A DNA stretch of 64,000 bases from an uncultured Senegalimassilia sp. (GTDB lineage: Bacteria; Actinomycetota; Coriobacteriia; Coriobacteriales; Eggerthellaceae), in the NCBI RefSeq assembly GCF_934630535.1, contig NZ_CAKTVU010000007.1, positions 40,667 through 104,666 on the forward strand. Reading direction: 5' to 3'. Under the pieces are notes generated by a model. That model saw only the letters and a program-made list of their open reading frames with translations, did not search any database and was not told where the DNA came from. Made by a program: the position numbers and the translations under genes. Shown here in pieces: positions 18,659-28,436 of this stretch; within the stretch, counting starts at the first letter, position 1, and each line of letters opens with the position of its first letter.

Positions 18659-19501
18659 GTGACGAACGATATGAGCCATGCGGCTCCCGTGCGCCCGCAA
18701 AGGCGCGCAGGCGCCCATGCTGCGCCGCCGCGACAGGTGACATCGCAGCTGTCCGCGTCGCTTCCGACGCTTGAGATCGAAGATACCCCGCAGCAGTCGG
18801 GTACACCGGTCATCACGTTCGACCATGTGACCAAGGTGTACCCGGCTCAGCCCAATAAGCCGGCTCTCAACGATGTCTCCCTGCAGATCTTCGCCGGCGA
18901 GTTCGTGTTCCTGGTCGGCCATTCCGGCTCCGGCAAAACCACTTTCATCCGCATGCTCATCCGCGAGGTCAAGCCCACGCAGGGCCATATCTACATCGCC
19001 GATGAGGATCTTGCGAACATGCGCAACTGGCGCGTGCCGTATCTGCGCCGCAACATCGGCTGCGTGTTCCAGGACTTCAAGCTGCTTCCGAACAAAACGG
19101 TGTTCGAGAACGTGGCGTTCGCGCTCGAGGTAATCGGCAAGTCCCGTCACGTCATCAAAACGCAGGTGCCCGAGGTGCTGCGCCTGGTGGGCCTGCAGGA
19201 CAAGCTCAACAAGCGTCCGGACCAGCTTTCCGGCGGCGAGCAGCAGCGCGTGTCCATCGCGCGCGCCATCGTCAACCGTCCTCCCATCCTCATCTGCGAC
19301 GAGCCCACGGGCAACCTTGACCCGCAAACCTCCCGCGGCATCATGGACCTGCTCGAGCGCATCAACCGCACCGGCACCACGGTGGTCGTGGCAACCCACG
19401 ACCGCGAGATGGTGGACAACATGCGTCGCCGCGTCATCGCGCTCGACCGCGGCAACCTGACGCGCGACCAAGATCGAGGGGTGTACGGTTTCGATGTCTA
19501 G
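18659..19501 (+). CDS. ftsE: cell division ATP-binding protein FtsE
   Basis: ABC ATPase that with FtsX regulates peptidoglycan hydrolases at the septum. The protein has Walker A GHSGSGKTT, signature LSGGEQQR, Walker B ILICDEPTGNLD and the H-loop ATHD. Before the ABC domain there is an unusual 45-50-residue Pro/Ala/Arg-rich extension. The GTG at 18659 has GGAG six bases upstream and is preferred to the ATG at 18647, which lacks a ribosome binding site; an ATG at 18671 is also possible. Its end overlaps ftsX by 8 bases. Confidence 0.94.
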   Translation: MTNDMSHAAPVRPQRRAGAHAAPPRQVTSQLSASLPTLEIEDTPQQSGTPVITFDHVTKVYPAQPNKPALNDVSLQIFAGEFVFLVGHSGSGKTTFIRMLIREVKPTQGHIYIADEDLANMRNWRVPYLRRNIGCVFQDFKLLPNKTVFENVAFALEVIGKSRHVIKTQVPEVLRLVGLQDKLNKRPDQLSGGEQQRVSIARAIVNRPPILICDEPTGNLDPQTSRGIMDLLERINRTGTTVVVATHDREMVDNMRRRVIALDRGNLTRDQDRGVYGFDV

Positions 19502-20402
19502 TTTCTTCTATTTCCTCAAAGAGTCGCTGACCGGCTTCACGCGCAACCTTTCCACTGCGCTCGGCTCCATCGTCACCATCTTCTTGTCGTTGCTCATCAT
19601 CGGCATCTTCTTGGTGGGCGGTTCGGTGGTCAACAACGTGGTGAAGTCCGTGGAGCAGGAAGTCAACATCACGGTTTGGATCGCCGATAGCGCTTCCAGT
19701 TCGGACGTGCAGTCGCTGCAATCCGACATCAAGTCCATGTCGTCGGTGGCCAACGTCACCTACACCGACAAGGATCAGGCGCTTGAGAACTTCAAGGCGT
19801 CCTCCAGCTCCGATATCGCCGAGTCGCTTGACGGACAGAACCCGCTGCCGGCTTCCATCGACGTCGAGCTGTCCGACCCGAAGATGGTCGAGGATGTAGC
19901 CGCTCAGATCGAGGCGAACAACACGTTCCAGAAGATCTGCGACAACCCCTCCGACCCCTCTGATTCGCTGCGTTACGGCGAGAAGACGGTCGACCGCCTG
20001 TTCCAGCTGACCAGCTATGTGCGCGTCATCGGCGTGGCGCTTGTGGGCCTGCTCATCTTCATCGCGCTGGTGTTCATCAACAACACCATCCGCCTGGCCA
20101 TCCTTGCCCGTCGTAAGGAGATCGCCATCATGCGCTTGGTCGGCGCTTCGAACGGGTTCATTCGAGGGCCCTTCCTGATGGAGGGCGCGCTGCACGCCAT
20201 CGTCGGCGCCGCGCTTGCCATCGGCACCCTCGAGGTGCTGCGCAACCTGGCGCTGCCGAAGCTGCAGGATGCCCTCACGTGGCTGCCCATCGACCTTTCC
20301 GTCAGCACCTTCATCATGTTCTACGTGATGCTCGCGGTGTTCGGTCTGGTCATCGGCCTGATCGGCTCGGCATTCGCCATGCGTCGTTATCTGAAGGTGT
20401 AG
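19494..20402 (+). CDS. ftsX: cell division protein FtsX
   Basis: Membrane partner of FtsE. The 302-aa protein has an N-terminal membrane segment (IVTIFLSLLIIGIFLVGG), an extracellular loop (about 50-165) and three C-terminal segments (VIGVALVGLLIFIALVFI, HAIVGAALAIGTL, FIMFYVMLAVFGLVIGLIG), the FtsX topology. The extracellular loop would contact a cell-wall hydrolase or its activator. It overlaps the ftsE stop, indicating coupling. Confidence 0.95.
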   Translation: MSSFFYFLKESLTGFTRNLSTALGSIVTIFLSLLIIGIFLVGGSVVNNVVKSVEQEVNITVWIADSASSSDVQSLQSDIKSMSSVANVTYTDKDQALENFKASSSSDIAESLDGQNPLPASIDVELSDPKMVEDVAAQIEANNTFQKICDNPSDPSDSLRYGEKTVDRLFQLTSYVRVIGVALVGLLIFIALVFINNTIRLAILARRKEIAIMRLVGASNGFIRGPFLMEGALHAIVGAALAIGTLEVLRNLALPKLQDALTWLPIDLSVSTFIMFYVMLAVFGLVIGLIGSAFAMRRYLKV

Positions 20403-20418
20403 CGCTTGAGGAGCATGC

Positions 20419-21708
20419 ATGCCAAGGCATACCGATAAACTTGCCAACATGGCGGCGTCCGCGCGCAAGGCGCGGGCCCGCAACATAAAGCTTGCGAAGC
20501 TGTTCAGCTTGATCATCGTCGTAGCCGCCGCATTTGTCGGCGGCTTCGCCGTTCGCGGAGACGTGGAGCTGCTCGACGCCTTGGGCCTCACGCAGCTCAC
20601 CGGCACCCAGGATGCGAAGGCGAAGGCCGCGCAAACGCAGCAAACCTACAACTCGCTTTCGGCTCGCGTGGGCGAGGTTGAGACCATCGTGAACAAGGAC
20701 AGCCTTGATTCTTATGATCTTGACACCGCCACCACCAAGATGCTCGATGCGTTCGCCGTTTCCACGCAGGATCCGTATCTGCGCTATTACGATGCCAGCC
20801 GTTTCGCTGCTTCATCCTCCACCTCTGATGCCGCCGATAACGGTGGCGGTATCGGCGTGCTGTTCAACGAGTATAACGGCAACGCCTATGCGGTGGACGT
20901 GTTCGAGGGCTCTCCTGCCCAGATGGCCGACGTGCAGGCTAACGACGTCGTGGTTTCCATCGACGGCGATCGCAGCCACGCCTGGACCGCTTCCGAGGTC
21001 ACCCAGGCCCTCAAACGCGACCAGGGCTCGCAGGTGGTCATCACCTGGAGGCGCGGCTCTTCCCTTGACGACACTAAGGGCACCGAGTTCACCACCACGC
21101 TCACCGTTACCGATCAAACGGTGAAAAACGTCACCACCGAGCTCACCAACAACGTCGGCTATATCCAGCTCAAGCAGATCACGCAGAACTCCGCTCAGCT
21201 TGTGCGGCAGGCTATCGTCGATCTGGATTCGAAGGGCGCGCAATCCTTCGTTTTGGACTTGCGCGACAACCCGGGAGGTTACCTGACGCAGGCCGTGGAC
21301 ATTTCCAGCTACTTCATCAAAAGCGGAACCATCGTACGCATCACCACGAAAAGCACGGATGAGACCACGAAAAACGCAACGGGCGAATTCCTTACCGATA
21401 AGCCGCTTGTCGTGCTGGTCAACGGGAACACCTCGTCCTCGGCCGAGGTCATTGCCGCTTCGTTGAAGGACAACGAGCGCGCAACCATTGTGGGCACTAC
21501 CACGCTTGGCAAGGGCTCCGTGCAGGTTACCCATGAGCTTACGTTCGGCGGCGCGTTGCGTTATACCGCTGCGTACTACAAAAGCCCGCTCGACCACGAC
21601 ATCGACGGCTTGGGCATCAACCCCGATATCTCCATCGGCCGCTCCGATGATGACGACAACCAAAAGTCGTTGGCCATGGAAACCGCGCAATCCATGGTGC
21701 GTGAGTAG
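20419..21708 (+). CDS. S41 C-terminal processing peptidase
   Basis: Membrane-anchored serine protease of the CtpA family, 429 aa. There is an N-terminal transmembrane segment (LFSLIIVVAAAFVGGFAV), a PDZ domain (about 135-215, GSPAQMADVQANDVVVSIDGD) and an S41 catalytic core with Ser in NTSSSAEVI (near 340) and Lys in LGKGSVQ (near 364), the Ser/Lys dyad. It is 16 bases after ftsX, and ctp genes follow ftsEX in many Gram-positive genomes, which suggests a cell-envelope role. Its stop codon is directly followed by the rnr ATG. Confidence 0.93.
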   Translation: MPRHTDKLANMAASARKARARNIKLAKLFSLIIVVAAAFVGGFAVRGDVELLDALGLTQLTGTQDAKAKAAQTQQTYNSLSARVGEVETIVNKDSLDSYDLDTATTKMLDAFAVSTQDPYLRYYDASRFAASSSTSDAADNGGGIGVLFNEYNGNAYAVDVFEGSPAQMADVQANDVVVSIDGDRSHAWTASEVTQALKRDQGSQVVITWRRGSSLDDTKGTEFTTTLTVTDQTVKNVTTELTNNVGYIQLKQITQNSAQLVRQAIVDLDSKGAQSFVLDLRDNPGGYLTQAVDISSYFIKSGTIVRITTKSTDETTKNATGEFLTDKPLVVLVNGNTSSSAEVIAASLKDNERATIVGTTTLGKGSVQVTHELTFGGALRYTAAYYKSPLDHDIDGLGINPDISIGRSDDDDNQKSLAMETAQSMVRE

Positions 21709-23730
21709 ATGGGTCGTACGCGCAAGCACACGCGGCGTCGCCCGCGACCAAATCCTAGCGGCGTACTGGTGGTCCATGCGGGATCGTTCGGTTTCGTCAG
21801 GACGGCGGAAGGGGAGTACTTCATCCCGGAATCGAAGATGGCGGGGGCGTTTGATGGCGACCTCGTGGAAGTGGCGCCGCTTCCCGCGCGCGGGGCTTCC
21901 GGCGGGTCCCACTCCGATCGGCCTGCTGCGCGCGTGCTGCGCGTCATCGACCGAGCGCACGATACCGTTGTGGGACGCTATGAGGTCGCCGAGCCTTTCG
22001 GCGTGGTGGTCCCCGAAGACCGCAACATCCCTTACGACATCTTCACCATGCGCGCCGATTCCCCCGATATCCCGGATGGGGCGCTTGTGCGCGTCCGCAT
22101 GACGGCGTATCCGTCACGCCACGAGGCGGCGTGCGGCGTCATCGAGGAAGTGCTCGGCATGGCTGACGAGGCCACCGTCTCAGTGGAGTCCATCATCGCG
22201 CGCGCTAAGCTTGAGACTGCGTTCTCGGAAGGCGCCTTGGCCGAAGCGCAAGCGGCGGTCCTCGATGAAGTGGGCGCCCTTGCGGCCGGTTATCGGGATA
22301 TCCGCGATCGCATGGTGTTCACCATCGACCCGGCCGATGCGCGGGATTTCGACGACGCCCTTTCCTTGGAGCCGGCGGATGACTTCATTAAGCACGGCGC
22401 CGTATGGCGTTTGGGCATCCATATCGCCGACGTTTCGCATTACGTGGGATGGAACAGCTTGCTTGACCTTGATGCGCGCCGCCGCGCCACCAGCGTTTAC
22501 CTGGTCGATCGCGTCATCCCCATGCTGCCCGAGCAGCTTTCCAACGGGCTGTGCTCGCTCAATCCCGGCGAAACCCGCAGGTGCATGACATGCGATGTAT
22601 ATCTTGATGAGGACTGGAAACCCGTAGGTTACGACCTGTATCCGGCGCTCATGCGTTCCTGTGCGCGCCTTACGTACGACCAGGTGCTCGATGCCCTGCA
22701 GGGCGCGCCGCTCGGCGCTTCCGGCACGCTCGACGGCTTGAAAGGCTGCATGGCCGGTCAGGGCATCGATGATGCCATCATGCAGCGCGCCCGAAGCCTA
22801 AGCGATTTCGCTCAGGCGCGCATCGCGCGCAGGCAAGCTGCCGGCGGCTTGGATTTCGAGTTTCCCGAAGCCCGCGTGGTCCTCGATGGGCAGGGCAAGC
22901 CCACCGGGGTGGACCTTCGCGTCAAAAACCAGGCGACCAGCTTGGTCGAGGAGGCTATGATCTTGGCTAACGAGGTGGTGGCGGCTCATCTGCACGAGCG
23001 TGATTTCCCTGCGCTCTATCGCGTGCATGAAAAGCCTTCGCCCGACAGCCTTGCCGCATTGCTTCCCGTGCTTTCGGAGTTCAGCTGGTTCGACCGCATC
23101 AGCCCCGAACGCTTCGTGGCCGGCGACGCGCACGTTGTGCAGCAGGTGCTCTCGGAAAGCCGGGGGCGGCTTGAGGCCGACCTTGTGCAGGCCTTGGTTC
23201 TGCGCGCCATGAAGCGGGCCTGCTACAAGCCCGAGTGCGAAGGGCACTACGGCCTGGCAAGCGCGGCGTATGCGCACTTCACCAGCCCCATTCGCCGATA
23301 TCCCGATCTGGTGGTGCATCGCATGCTGCGCGCGCAGCTCACGCGTCGTCCGCAGCGCTTCGAACAGGAGGTGGCGGCCTTGCCCTGGATCGCGGAGCAT
23401 TCCTCGGATATGGAGCGCGTTGCGGAAAAGGCGGCGCGCAAGTCTCAGGAGCTCAAGCTTATCGAGTACATGGCCCGTTTCGTCGGGCAGGGCTTCACGG
23501 CGGTGGTGTCAGGGGTTGCCGCGTACGGCATGTACGTGAAGCTTGACAACACCGCAGAGGGTTTGGTTGCCGCCAGGTATCTAGGCGGCGAATACTTCGC
23601 CCTCGATGCGGCGGGGTGCATGCTGGTCGGTCAGGATAGCGGGCGCGTGTTCCGATTGGGTCAGCGCGTGGATGTGGTCCTGGAGGCTGCGGACGCCCGC
23701 GCCGGCCGACTTGACTTCCGCCTGGCTTGA
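21709..23730 (+). CDS. rnr: ribonuclease R (RNB-family 3'-5' exoribonuclease)
   Basis: Processive exoribonuclease that degrades structured RNA and works with tmRNA in trans-translation quality control. The 673-aa protein has an N-terminal cold-shock/OB domain (GSFGFVRTAEGEYFIP), the RNB catalytic core (TIDPADARDFDDALSLE with the Asp cluster, and HFTSPIRRYPDLVVHR) and a C-terminal S1 domain (GFTAVVSGVAAYGMYVKLDNTAEGLV). It lacks the N-terminal helix-turn-helix and the long basic tail of E. coli RNase R. ATG directly abuts the ctp stop. smpB and ssrA lie 16 kb away rather than adjacent. Confidence 0.92.
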   Translation: MGRTRKHTRRRPRPNPSGVLVVHAGSFGFVRTAEGEYFIPESKMAGAFDGDLVEVAPLPARGASGGSHSDRPAARVLRVIDRAHDTVVGRYEVAEPFGVVVPEDRNIPYDIFTMRADSPDIPDGALVRVRMTAYPSRHEAACGVIEEVLGMADEATVSVESIIARAKLETAFSEGALAEAQAAVLDEVGALAAGYRDIRDRMVFTIDPADARDFDDALSLEPADDFIKHGAVWRLGIHIADVSHYVGWNSLLDLDARRRATSVYLVDRVIPMLPEQLSNGLCSLNPGETRRCMTCDVYLDEDWKPVGYDLYPALMRSCARLTYDQVLDALQGAPLGASGTLDGLKGCMAGQGIDDAIMQRARSLSDFAQARIARRQAAGGLDFEFPEARVVLDGQGKPTGVDLRVKNQATSLVEEAMILANEVVAAHLHERDFPALYRVHEKPSPDSLAALLPVLSEFSWFDRISPERFVAGDAHVVQQVLSESRGRLEADLVQALVLRAMKRACYKPECEGHYGLASAAYAHFTSPIRRYPDLVVHRMLRAQLTRRPQRFEQEVAALPWIAEHSSDMERVAEKAARKSQELKLIEYMARFVGQGFTAVVSGVAAYGMYVKLDNTAEGLVAARYLGGEYFALDAAGCMLVGQDSGRVFRLGQRVDVVLEAADARAGRLDFRLA

Positions 23731-23786
23731 ACAAGTTCAGATCACGGGCCGAAACGCTGCGCAGGTGAAACATATTAATCGCAAAG

Positions 23787-23819
23787 TCCCACGTCACAAG
23801 CGTGGGATGTTGTTTTTTC
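23787..23819 (+). terminator. terminator after rnr
   Basis: A 7-bp stem TCCCACG/CGTGGGA (23787-23793 with 23801-23807) is followed by TGTTGTTTTTT. Confidence 0.85.
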
Positions 23820-23853
23820 GGCCGAAGAAAACGTGAACGAGATTCCGTTTGCC

Positions 23854-23881
23854 TTGAAAACCCAACCGCTTGCACTAACAT
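23854..23881 (+). promoter_or_regulatory. promoter of the fab operon
   Basis: TTGAAA (23854-23859) and TAACAT (23876-23881) lie 16 bases apart, about 70 bases before fabK. No FapR- or FabT-like palindrome was recognised. Confidence 0.5.
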
Positions 23882-23949
23882 TCTCGGGTACGTTGTTCTC
23901 GCCTTGCCAGGCGTGTTCGAAGTTGATTTCGTGAATAGGATCTAGGTAT

Positions 23950-24912
23950 ATGAATACCCGTATCACTGAGCTTTTGGGCATCGAAAAGCCCATCATCCAG
24001 GGTGCCATGGCGCGCATCGCCGATGCAAGTTTGGCTGGCGCCGTCAGCGCCGCCGGCGGCCTGGGCATCATCGCGTGCGGCGGCGCGCCGCTTGAATGGG
24101 TGGAGCAGCAGGTTTCGGCTGCCCGCAAGATCACCGATAAACCCATCGGCGCCAACGTCATGCTCATGGACCCTAACGCCGCCGAGCTTGCCCGGCTGCT
24201 CGTCGACCTGAAGATCGACGTGGTCACCACCGGCGCCGGCAGCCCTGCCAACTATATGGACATGTGGAAAGAGGCCGGTATCAAAGTTATCCCCGTCGTC
24301 GCCACCACCGCGCTTGCCAAGCGCATGGAGCGCCTGGGCGCCGACGCCGTCGTTGCCGAGGGCACCGAAAGCGGCGGGCATGTGGGCGAGCTTACCACCA
24401 TGGCGCTCGTACCTGCCGTGTGCGATACCGTTTCCATTCCCGTCATCGCCGCCGGCGGCATCGCCGATGGGCGCGGCGTGGCGGCTGCGTTCGCGTTGGG
24501 CGCCGAGGGCGTGCAGATGGGCACGCGTTTCCTCACCGTTGAGGAATGCACCGTCTCCGACGCCTACAAAGAGCGCGTTCTGGCGGCCAAGGACTCCGAC
24601 ACCATCGTCACGGGACGCGGCAGCGGGCATCCGGTTCGCTGCTTGAAGAACAAGTTCTCCCGCAACGTGCGCAAGCTGGAGGCCGATCTGACCAAGAACG
24701 GCGACGAGCTCGAGGCCATGTACGTGGGAAGCCTGCGCCGTGCCGTCGAGGGCGATGTGGACAACGGCTCCATGATGGCGGGCCAGGTGGCCGCCCTTGT
24801 GCATGAGCGCAAAACCACGCAGGAGGTCATCGACGAGCTGATGGCGCAGGCGCAGGTCGTCGGCGCTCGCAGCCTTCAGCAGGCCGCCGACGCCAACGCG
24901 GTGCGCGGGTAG
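23950..24912 (+). CDS. fabK: enoyl-ACP reductase II (FabK)
   Basis: FMN-dependent reductase for the last step of fatty-acid elongation. The 320-aa TIM-barrel protein of the nitronate monooxygenase superfamily begins ITELLGIEKPIIQGAMARIAD and contains EGTESGGHVGE and PVIAAGGIADGRG, the flavin-phosphate region of FabK. Its position at the head of a fab operon, before fabD, supports FabK over nitronate monooxygenase. No fabI is present in this operon. Confidence 0.92.
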   Translation: MNTRITELLGIEKPIIQGAMARIADASLAGAVSAAGGLGIIACGGAPLEWVEQQVSAARKITDKPIGANVMLMDPNAAELARLLVDLKIDVVTTGAGSPANYMDMWKEAGIKVIPVVATTALAKRMERLGADAVVAEGTESGGHVGELTTMALVPAVCDTVSIPVIAAGGIADGRGVAAAFALGAEGVQMGTRFLTVEECTVSDAYKERVLAAKDSDTIVTGRGSGHPVRCLKNKFSRNVRKLEADLTKNGDELEAMYVGSLRRAVEGDVDNGSMMAGQVAALVHERKTTQEVIDELMAQAQVVGARSLQQAADANAVRG

Positions 24913-24921
24913 GGGGTTGGC

Positions 24922-25854
24922 ATGAACCCGGTATTCATGTTCTCGGGCCAAGGCGCCCAAAAACCCGGCATGGGCGAGAGCCTGTTCGGCGTTCCCGAGG
25001 TCAAGGCGGTGCTCGACTGCGCCTCCGACGTGCTCGGCTATGACGTGGCGGACCTTATGGTCAACGCACCTGCCGAGAAGCTCAACGACACCCGGTATGC
25101 GCAGCCGGCAACCTGTGCGCTGTCCGTGGGCATCGCCTCGGCCCTGCAGGCTCGCGGCGTGCAGCCGCAGGCCGTGCTCGGGTTCTCGTTGGGGCAGGTC
25201 AGCGCCTTGGCGGTTTCGGGCATGCTCACCTGTGAGGAAACGTTCTCGTTCGTTGCCGAGCGCGCCCGCCTTATGGCGCAGGCTGCTGCCGAGCGGCCGG
25301 GCGTGATGAGCGCGCTGCTCAAGGCCGATGAGGAATCCGTCACGCAGCTGTGCGAGGAGTGCGGGCAGGGCCAAGTGCTCGTCCCCGCGAACTTCAATTG
25401 CCCCGGTCAGATCGTTATCTCGGGAGAGCTGGCCGCCGTCGAGCGCGCCGAAGCCGCCTGGGAGGCGGCGGGCAAGCGGTATGCGCGCCTGGCCACCTCC
25501 GGCGCGTTCCACAGCCCGCTTATGCAGCCGGCCGCCGATGAGCTTGACGCGTATCTGGCGAAGGTGAACTTCAAGCAGCCTTGCGTGCCGCTTATCTGCA
25601 ACGTCGACGCGCGGCCGCTTTCCGCCGAGGATGCCCGACGCCGCTTGGTCGAGCATCTGACCCATCCGGTGCGCTTCGACCAAAGCGTGCAGGCCCTGGC
25701 CGATCAGGGCGCTGCCGTGTTCGCCGAGGTGGGCTTCGGCGGGGTGCTGTCGAACCTGATCAAGCGCATCGACCGCAAAGCGGCCCGCCCGTGCATCCAG
25801 GATGCGGCGTCCTTCGATGCCTTCGTTTCCGAATACGCCGAGGATAAGGAATAG
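24922..25854 (+). CDS. fabD: malonyl-CoA:ACP transacylase
   Basis: Loads malonyl groups onto acyl carrier protein. The 310-aa protein has MFSGQGAQKPGMG at the N-terminus and the nucleophile elbow GFSLGQ (catalytic Ser), with the active-site His in SGAFHSPLM. GGGGG lies upstream of the ATG, which follows fabK by 9 bases. Confidence 0.95.
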   Translation: MNPVFMFSGQGAQKPGMGESLFGVPEVKAVLDCASDVLGYDVADLMVNAPAEKLNDTRYAQPATCALSVGIASALQARGVQPQAVLGFSLGQVSALAVSGMLTCEETFSFVAERARLMAQAAAERPGVMSALLKADEESVTQLCEECGQGQVLVPANFNCPGQIVISGELAAVERAEAAWEAAGKRYARLATSGAFHSPLMQPAADELDAYLAKVNFKQPCVPLICNVDARPLSAEDARRRLVEHLTHPVRFDQSVQALADQGAAVFAEVGFGGVLSNLIKRIDRKAARPCIQDAASFDAFVSEYAEDKE

Positions 25855-25857
25855 CAT

Positions 25858-26622
25858 ATGAGCGAATCTCAAGATACCATCCGCCGCGCGGCGCTTATCA
25901 CCGGCAGCTCGCGCGGTATCGGCCTTGCGGTTGCCGAGCAGCTGGCGGCCGCCGGCTTTAACGTGGCCCTGAACTGCTCGAGCGAAGCGGGCCTTGCCGC
26001 GCTGAGGGAGCATGCCGGCCGTATCGCCGGCGAATACGGCGTGCAAGTGGAGGCCATCGCCGCAAGCGTCGCCGATGAGACCGAGGCGAACGCCCTGGTC
26101 GAGCAGGCGCACGAGGCCTTCGGCCGCCTGGATGCCGTGGTCAACAACGCCGGCATCACGCGCGACGGCCTTATGGTGCGCATGAAAGACGACGATTTCG
26201 ACCGCGTCATCGACGTGAACCTCAAGGGCACGTTCCATATCTGCCGCGCCGCCGGCAAGATCATGATGAAGCAGCGCTACGGGCGCATCGTGAACATGTC
26301 GTCCATCTCCGGCGTCGGCGGCAACGCCGGCCAGGCGAACTATGCGGCATCGAAGGCCGGCGTCATCGGCCTGACGAAGACCATCGCCCGCGAGCTTGCC
26401 GCCCGCGGCGTCACGGCAAACGCCGTCGCACCCGGCTTCATCTCCACCGACATGACCGACGCCCTGTCCGAGAAGCAGCGCGACGCCATCGGCGAGCAGA
26501 TCCCCATGAAGCGCTTCGGCACGGTGGACGACGTGGCCCATCTGGTGGGCTTTCTGGCAAGCGAGCAATCCGGCTACATTACCGGGCAGGTCATCTGCAT
26601 CGATGGAGGTTTGGCACTATGA
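25858..26622 (+). CDS. fabG: 3-oxoacyl-ACP reductase
   Basis: NADPH-dependent short-chain dehydrogenase reducing beta-ketoacyl-ACP. The 254-aa protein has the cofactor motif TGSSRGIG, NNAG, catalytic Ser in NMSSISG, and YAASK. The C-terminal FLASEQSGYITGQVICIDGG is typical of FabG. It overlaps the fabF start by four bases. Confidence 0.95.
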   Translation: MSESQDTIRRAALITGSSRGIGLAVAEQLAAAGFNVALNCSSEAGLAALREHAGRIAGEYGVQVEAIAASVADETEANALVEQAHEAFGRLDAVVNNAGITRDGLMVRMKDDDFDRVIDVNLKGTFHICRAAGKIMMKQRYGRIVNMSSISGVGGNAGQANYAASKAGVIGLTKTIARELAARGVTANAVAPGFISTDMTDALSEKQRDAIGEQIPMKRFGTVDDVAHLVGFLASEQSGYITGQVICIDGGLAL

Positions 26623-27899
26623 GTCAGGTAATCGATACGTCCGCAACGCGTCGTCCCGACGGCACCCACCGCGTCGTCATCACCGGCATGGGCGCGGTCA
26701 CGCCCGCCGGCGTCGGCGTGGATGCGCTGTGGGATGCGGTCATGGGCAAGCGTTGCTGCATTGGCACCATTTCGCACTTCGATCACGATGATTTCGATGT
26801 GCATGTAGCGGGCGAGGTGCATGATTTCGACCCGACCGAGCACGGGTTGTCCAAGAAGGAGGCGCGCCGTTTCGAGCGCTTCGTCCAGTATGCCATCGTG
26901 GCGGCCGACGAGGCCATGGCCCAGTCCGGCATCGACATGGAGCAGGAAGACCCCACGCGCGCGGCCGTCATCTTCGGCGCGGGCATCGGCGGCATCGACG
27001 AGCTGCAAAACGGCTTCTACACGCTGCACGATAAGGGCCCCAAGCGCGTGAGCCCGCTGTTCGTGCCCACCATGATCGGCAACATTGCCGCGGGTCATTT
27101 GGCCATCCGCTACGGCATGCGCGGCGAATGCATTGACGTGACCACCGCATGCGCCACGGGGGCCCACAACATCGGGGCCGCCGTGCGCTCTATCCGTCAC
27201 GGGTATGCGGATATGGCGCTTGCGGGCGGCTCGGAGGAGTCGGTCAACCCCATCTGCATCGCCGGTTTCGCCAATTTGGGCGCGCTTGCAAAGGTGGACG
27301 ACCCCACCCAGGCCTCGCTGCCCTTCGATGAGCGCCGTTGCGGTTTCGTGGCGGGCGAAGGCGCCGGCGCCGTGGTGCTCGAATCCCTCGAGCACGCCCT
27401 GGCGCGCGGTGCGAAGCCCCTGGCCGAGATCACCGGCTTCGGTTCCACCGGCGATGCCTACCACATGACCGCGCCCGAGCCTTCGGGCGAGGGCATCCAG
27501 CGCGCTATGCTCCAGGCGCTGTCCGAAGGCGGCTTCACGCCCGCGGACCTTGGCCACGTCAACGCCCACGGCACCGCAACGCCGGCCAACGACTCCACCG
27601 AGTCGCATGCGCTGCTTGCGCTGTGCGGCGAAGAGGCGGGCCGCAAGGTGCCGGTGGTGTCTGTGAAGGGCTCCACGGGGCATACGCTCGGGGCCGCAGG
27701 CGCGGTCGAGGCCATCGTCACGGCGCTCTCCGTGGCCAACGAGTGCGTGCCGCCCACCACGGGCTTCGCGCAGCCCGACCCCGATTGCCCTGTCAACGTG
27801 CTCACCGAGGCCAAGACGGGCTATCCGCAGAAGGTCGCGCTGTCCAACTCGCTCGGCTTCGGCGGTCACAACGCCGTGCTCGCCATCTCGCCCTGCTAG
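26619..27899 (+). CDS. fabF: 3-oxoacyl-ACP synthase II
   Basis: Condensing enzyme for chain elongation. The 426-aa thiolase-fold protein has the catalytic Cys in TTACATGAHN and the two His in NAHGTATPAND and STGHTLGAAG. The C-terminal NSLGFGGHNAVL is the KAS II hallmark. It starts within the fabG stop. The initiating enzyme FabH and the carrier protein AcpP are not encoded in this window. Confidence 0.95.
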   Translation: MSQVIDTSATRRPDGTHRVVITGMGAVTPAGVGVDALWDAVMGKRCCIGTISHFDHDDFDVHVAGEVHDFDPTEHGLSKKEARRFERFVQYAIVAADEAMAQSGIDMEQEDPTRAAVIFGAGIGGIDELQNGFYTLHDKGPKRVSPLFVPTMIGNIAAGHLAIRYGMRGECIDVTTACATGAHNIGAAVRSIRHGYADMALAGGSEESVNPICIAGFANLGALAKVDDPTQASLPFDERRCGFVAGEGAGAVVLESLEHALARGAKPLAEITGFGSTGDAYHMTAPEPSGEGIQRAMLQALSEGGFTPADLGHVNAHGTATPANDSTESHALLALCGEEAGRKVPVVSVKGSTGHTLGAAGAVEAIVTALSVANECVPPTTGFAQPDPDCPVNVLTEAKTGYPQKVALSNSLGFGGHNAVLAISPC

Positions 27900-27964
27900 G
27901 GCATCCGTCGCATAACCTCTTCTACCCAGCGGGCGCCTCGGCGCCCCATTCGAAGGATCTAGCA

Positions 27965-28414
27965 ATGGAAACCATCCAATATCCCTGCGGCCGCGACGTC
28001 ATCGAGCGCGTGCTGCCGCATCGCGACCCGTTCGTGTGGGTCAGCCGCGTGCTCGAATGCGATCCCGGGTGCAGCATCATCGCCGAGCTCGACGTCGATT
28101 CCGAGCTGCCCCTGTTCGCCGGCCATTTCCCCGGGCATCCGGTGCTGCCGGGCGTCATCATCATGGAGGCGCTCGCGCAGGCAGCCTCGTTTTGCGCGCT
28201 CGTCGGCCGCGACGAGCCCGGCGTGCTGGGCTTTTTCGCCGGCATCGACAAGGCGAAGTTCCGCCATCAGGTGCAGCCCGGCGACGTGCTCACGCTCAAG
28301 GCGGACATCGTGAAGAACTCCTCGCGCATGGTGGTCGCCGAGGTGCAGGCGCTCGTCGGCGATCAGGTGGCCGCCACGGCGACGCAGAAATACGTTATGG
28401 CCAAGTCCGCTTAG
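27965..28414 (+). CDS. fabZ: 3-hydroxyacyl-ACP dehydratase
   Basis: Hot-dog-fold dehydratase, 149 aa. The active-site His lies in LPHRDPFVWV and the catalytic Glu in LPGVIIMEALAQ; GHFPGHPVLPG is also family-typical. The chosen ATG at 27965 has AAGGAT upstream; a longer open frame reaching back into fabF has no support. A 65-base gap after fabF shows no terminator, so it is probably in the same operon. Confidence 0.95.
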   Translation: METIQYPCGRDVIERVLPHRDPFVWVSRVLECDPGCSIIAELDVDSELPLFAGHFPGHPVLPGVIIMEALAQAASFCALVGRDEPGVLGFFAGIDKAKFRHQVQPGDVLTLKADIVKNSSRMVVAEVQALVGDQVAATATQKYVMAKSA

Positions 28415-28436
28415 GGGTTTGGTCGAAGGGTTTGAC

